Shown: positions 60,301-64,000 of the stretch, one piece after another
How the letters are laid out: every line of letters starts with the position of its first letter
How positions within the stretch are numbered: position 1 is the first letter of the stretch
NCBI RefSeq assembly: GCF_019468465.1
Contig: NZ_CP080519.1
Location: 10,285,001 to 10,349,000, forward strand
Length of the DNA stretch: 64,000 nucleotides
Source: Amycolatopsis sp. DSM 110486
GTDB lineage: Bacteria; Actinomycetota; Actinomycetes; Mycobacteriales; Pseudonocardiaceae
Reading direction: 5' to 3'
The notes under the pieces: model-generated
What the model was told of the DNA's origin: nothing
Databases searched by the model: none
The model's input: the letters and a program-made list of their open reading frames with translations, nothing else
Position numbers and translations under genes: made by a program

Positions 60301-60900
60301 TCAGGACCTCGTCTTGCCGTCCAGTTCCAGCGTCCACTCCTGCTGCCAGTGCCTGAGCCGCATGCGGTCGAGCCCGAGGACGAGGACTCCGTAGAGCAGG
60401 CTCAGCAACGCGCAGAACCCCGCCCACACCCCGAATCCCGTCATCACGCCCTCGACCGGGGCCGTGCGCGGGTCGAGCGGCGGCGGCACCGGGTCGCCGG
60501 CCCGGTCGAGCCACACCACGACCGGGTCGCCGGCCTTGGTAAGCGGGTCCGCGTCGACCTGCGCGACGCGGAAACCGCCACCGGGCAACCGCCACCGGGC
60601 GTCGCGCGGCTGGGGTCCGCCCGGCACGCCGTCGGGGCCGACGGTCTGCTGCGGCGGCCCGTCGACGAGCAGCGTCGCCTCGACGCGGTGGCGGCTCGCC
60701 GCTTCCTCGGCGGCCTGTTTTCCGCGCTGCGCGGCGGTTTCCGACCCGAGGACGCCCGCGAACGGCACCGCCACCAGCGCGAGCACCACGAAGGCGGCCA
60801 GCACCGCCGCCTGGAACCGGTCCGACGGCCGGACCACCACGCCGCCCCGCGGGAACAGGGCGTGCCACATCTGCCTGAACCAGTCGGCCGAGCGGGTCAC
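60301..60900 (-). CDS. Rv1733c-like membrane protein
   Basis: About 199 residues with two membrane helices (FQAAVLAAFVVLALVAVPFAG and GFGVWAGFCALLSLLYGVLV in part) enclosing an extracytoplasmic domain with HRVEATLLVDGP and GDPVVVWLDRAGDPV. This layout matches M. tuberculosis Rv1733c, a DosR-regulon protein of unknown function. The GTG start overlaps the DUF4389 gene's stop (GTGA), so the two are coupled. Confidence 0.85.
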   Translation of the reverse strand: MTRSADWFRQMWHALFPRGGVVVRPSDRFQAAVLAAFVVLALVAVPFAGVLGSETAAQRGKQAAEEAASRHRVEATLLVDGPPQQTVGPDGVPGGPQPRDARWRLPGGGFRVAQVDADPLTKAGDPVVVWLDRAGDPVPPPLDPRTAPVEGVMTGFGVWAGFCALLSLLYGVLVLGLDRMRLRHWQQEWTLELDGKTRS

Positions 60901-62411
60901 GGTGCTCGCCCCCTGTCGTCGGGACCTCCTCCGGCCACCGGCACGGGCGTGCGGTCCCGGTGCCCCGAAGCGCCGCGGGCCGCGAGCCAGATGCACGCGA
61001 CGCCACCGGCCAGGAACACCACGCCGACCACGACGAGCAGCACCGACAGCCAGCCGATCGCCGGCACGGTCGCGCCGGCCTCCGCCTCGACGGCGACGCC
61101 GCGCGAGCTGTCGGAGTTCATCACCACGACGGTCCAGTCCCCGTCGCGCACGGGCCACGCCACGGACTGCGTGCCGGGACCCGACGCCTGGCCGGCCCAG
61201 ATGCCGGCCTGCTGCGGCGGGGTCGTGAGCGCGCCGCCCGGGTTGTCGACGCCGACCGCGCCGCGATCGCCGAAATCGGTCACGGTCGTGTGCTCGACGC
61301 CGGCGAGGTACCTCGCCGCGCTCGCGGCGGGCGCGATGCCGATGAAAACGCCCTGCGTGGCGTCGACGGCGGTGGCGCGGATCCGGGTGTCGCCGACGAT
61401 CCCCGCGAGGTCCGGCCCGCCGGTGCCCAGGCCGTGCAGCTGCACGGGGTCGCTCGCGAGCGCGTAACCCGAAGCGCTGAACGGGGCCGATCCGGAGAAG
61501 TAGCCGTCGGCGTCGCGCTGGTTGCGGTCGGCCCACATCAGCGCGCTGCCGCCCGAGAGGAGACCGGTGGAGAACAGCACGAGCACTGCGCCGCAGACGG
61601 CGGCGGCGATTCGGCCGCCCGTCCAGCGCGTGGCCGCCGGGCCGGATCCGCTCGCCGGCGGGGTGGGGGGCGGGGCGAACGGCTGTGTCGCAGGCTCGGT
61701 CGCGGAACCGGGCGGCGGCTGGGTCAGCGGTTCCGGCGAGGGCGCCGGTCCGCCCGGTTCGCTGCCACCCAGGTCGAGCCGGAACGGCGGGTACCGGTCG
61801 GTCAGCAGAGACACGTAGGCGGCCACCCGCAGCACCCAGCGGTCGAGCCCGAGGATGAAGTCGAACAGCGGGCGCGGGTACTTTCCGGTGAACAGCAAGA
61901 TGATCGCGGCGATCAGCACCAGGATGCCGACGAGCCCGCCGGCCGCCCAGGTGAAGTCGTACCGGCCCGACCGCGTGAACAGCCACGTGCCGCCGCCGAC
62001 GAACAGCCCGACGATGATGAGCTGCGGCAGCGCCAGCAGCCACCACTTCACGAGCACGAGCCCGCGGGAGAGCCGTTGCGGGTACTCGACCTGCAGCCGC
62101 GCCGGGTACTCGGGCACGTCGCCGAACGTGAACGGCGGGTACCGGTCGGTGCCGAGCGCGGCGTAGGAGTAGTACTGCACGCGGAAGCTCCACCGCAGCA
62201 CGCCCACGGTGAACTCGAACAGCGAACGCGGGTAGCGCCCCGTCACGAGGATCGCGAAGAACGCCGCGAGGCCCACGAACGGGTAGGCGATCCACAGGAC
62301 CGCCAGGATGAGGTGGTGCGGCAGCGCCAGCAGCCACTTCACGAGCCAGAGCCAGCGGGACAACGGCTCGTCCAGCTCGGCCTCGACGCGGACAGGGTAG
62401 ACGGTGTACAC
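60897..62411 (-). CDS. DUF4389 membrane protein
   Basis: About 504 residues from a GTG with GGAGG upstream. Two DUF4389 repeats are seen (YPVRVEAELDEPLSRWLWLV, RYPRSLFEFTVGVLRW; then YPQRLSRGLVLVKWWLLALP, KYPRPLFDFILGLDRW), each with paired membrane helices. A Pro-rich loop and an extracytoplasmic domain flanked by two helices (AAVCGAVLVLFSTGLLSGG and IGWLSVLLVVVGVVFLAGG) follow. Function unknown. It is coupled to the Rv1733c-like gene. Confidence 0.85.
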   Translation of the reverse strand: MYTVYPVRVEAELDEPLSRWLWLVKWLLALPHHLILAVLWIAYPFVGLAAFFAILVTGRYPRSLFEFTVGVLRWSFRVQYYSYAALGTDRYPPFTFGDVPEYPARLQVEYPQRLSRGLVLVKWWLLALPQLIIVGLFVGGGTWLFTRSGRYDFTWAAGGLVGILVLIAAIILLFTGKYPRPLFDFILGLDRWVLRVAAYVSLLTDRYPPFRLDLGGSEPGGPAPSPEPLTQPPPGSATEPATQPFAPPPTPPASGSGPAATRWTGGRIAAAVCGAVLVLFSTGLLSGGSALMWADRNQRDADGYFSGSAPFSASGYALASDPVQLHGLGTGGPDLAGIVGDTRIRATAVDATQGVFIGIAPAASAARYLAGVEHTTVTDFGDRGAVGVDNPGGALTTPPQQAGIWAGQASGPGTQSVAWPVRDGDWTVVVMNSDSSRGVAVEAEAGATVPAIGWLSVLLVVVGVVFLAGGVACIWLAARGASGHRDRTPVPVAGGGPDDRGRAP

Positions 62412-62672
62412 GGTCGTACCTCCTTCACCTCGGCCACCGGTGAGGCCGCGGATGCCCGCTTCGGTCCGAAGTGGACTCCTCTGCGCGGCAACCGCCGGAG
62501 CCGACGGGTGGCGCACCGCGGGTGCGACCGGTGCGGAGCCTCCCGGGCGCTCGGTGGAGTCCCACCTCGCCGAGGTCCGGGGCCTGCGCCGGGCAGCGCC
62601 CGAAGGGGAAGGACAGGCTTCGAGTGTTGCACGCTGTGACCGCACCCACCAGGGCCGCGGGCCGCGGCGGGT
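62412..62672. other. Gene-free stretch before the DUF4389 gene
   Basis: 261 bases between the kinase gene's end and the DUF4389 start, both on the minus strand. No convincing frame or DosR-type box was seen. It must hold the promoter of the DUF4389/Rv1733c/HesB-like operon. Confidence 0.35.

Positions 62673-64000
<1,328 letters not shown>

Overview
The window is chromosomal DNA from a high-GC actinomycete. GTG starts are common and third codon positions are strongly G/C. Gene families of the Pseudonocardiaceae type (Amycolatopsis-like) recur: MocR, FCD-GntR and IclR regulators, GAF-ANTAR, roadblock and Rv1733c-type proteins. I see no rRNA, tRNA, CRISPR array, transposase or phage gene. Most of it is accessory catabolic and transport DNA, arranged as regulator-plus-operon modules.

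Layout. 1-7 kb: a partial RclA-like flavoprotein reductase, two coupled DUF190 genes, a DrrAB-like ABC exporter, a CmtR-type metal sensor coupled to a cation efflux carrier, and a KimA-like APC permease. 7-11 kb: MFS transporter, galactonate-dehydratase-like enolase and MocR regulator. 11.2-21.1 kb: a ten-gene operon (sugar isomerase-like, MaoC, SDR, two unrelated CoA-transferases, DUF993 aldolase-like, OtnK-like kinase, DenD-like dehydrogenase, MFS), ending in a strong terminator. It faces an IclR gene. 22.1-26.1 kb: a SsuABC/TauABC-type importer facing a near-duplicate IclR gene. The two IclR promoters carry the same composite operator at the same distance.

26.1-27.5 kb: a TerC membrane protein preceded by a probable yybP-ykoY (Mn2+) riboswitch whose 3' P1 strand can also pair with the Shine-Dalgarno, followed by a 41-residue membrane peptide. 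28-31.6 kb: GntR, cupin, MFS and PuuE-like allantoinase operon. 31.8-37.5 kb: two FCD-GntR regulators and an FbpABC-like importer. 37.5-46.1 kb: a phthalate/protocatechuate-type aromatic cluster (Zn dehydrogenase, Rieske oxygenase, DUF4177, dihydroxyphthalate decarboxylase-like, fused LigB-LigA dioxygenase, reductase; divergent hydrolase, muconolactone-isomerase-like protein, amidase). A palindrome related to ATTGTTAACAAT occurs before the importer, before the aromatic operon and before one GntR gene, suggesting one regulon.

46-49.5 kb: AraC/quinone reductase pair and a roadblock gene group. 50.4-53.6 kb: a decayed relative of the aromatic module, with a frameshifted and truncated hydrolase, a truncated IclR, a truncated dehydrogenase joined to an MFS tail, and one intact IclR gene. 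Four copies of ATCAYnnnRTGAT remain at its promoters. 53.7-58.5 kb: a lipoprotein, a haloperoxidase-like hydrolase and two successive SDR/TetR divergent modules with palindromic operators. 58.6-64 kb: GAF-ANTAR regulator, HesB-like protein, Rv1733c- and DUF4389-type membrane proteins and a partial DevS-like histidine kinase, resembling a stress/dormancy neighbourhood.
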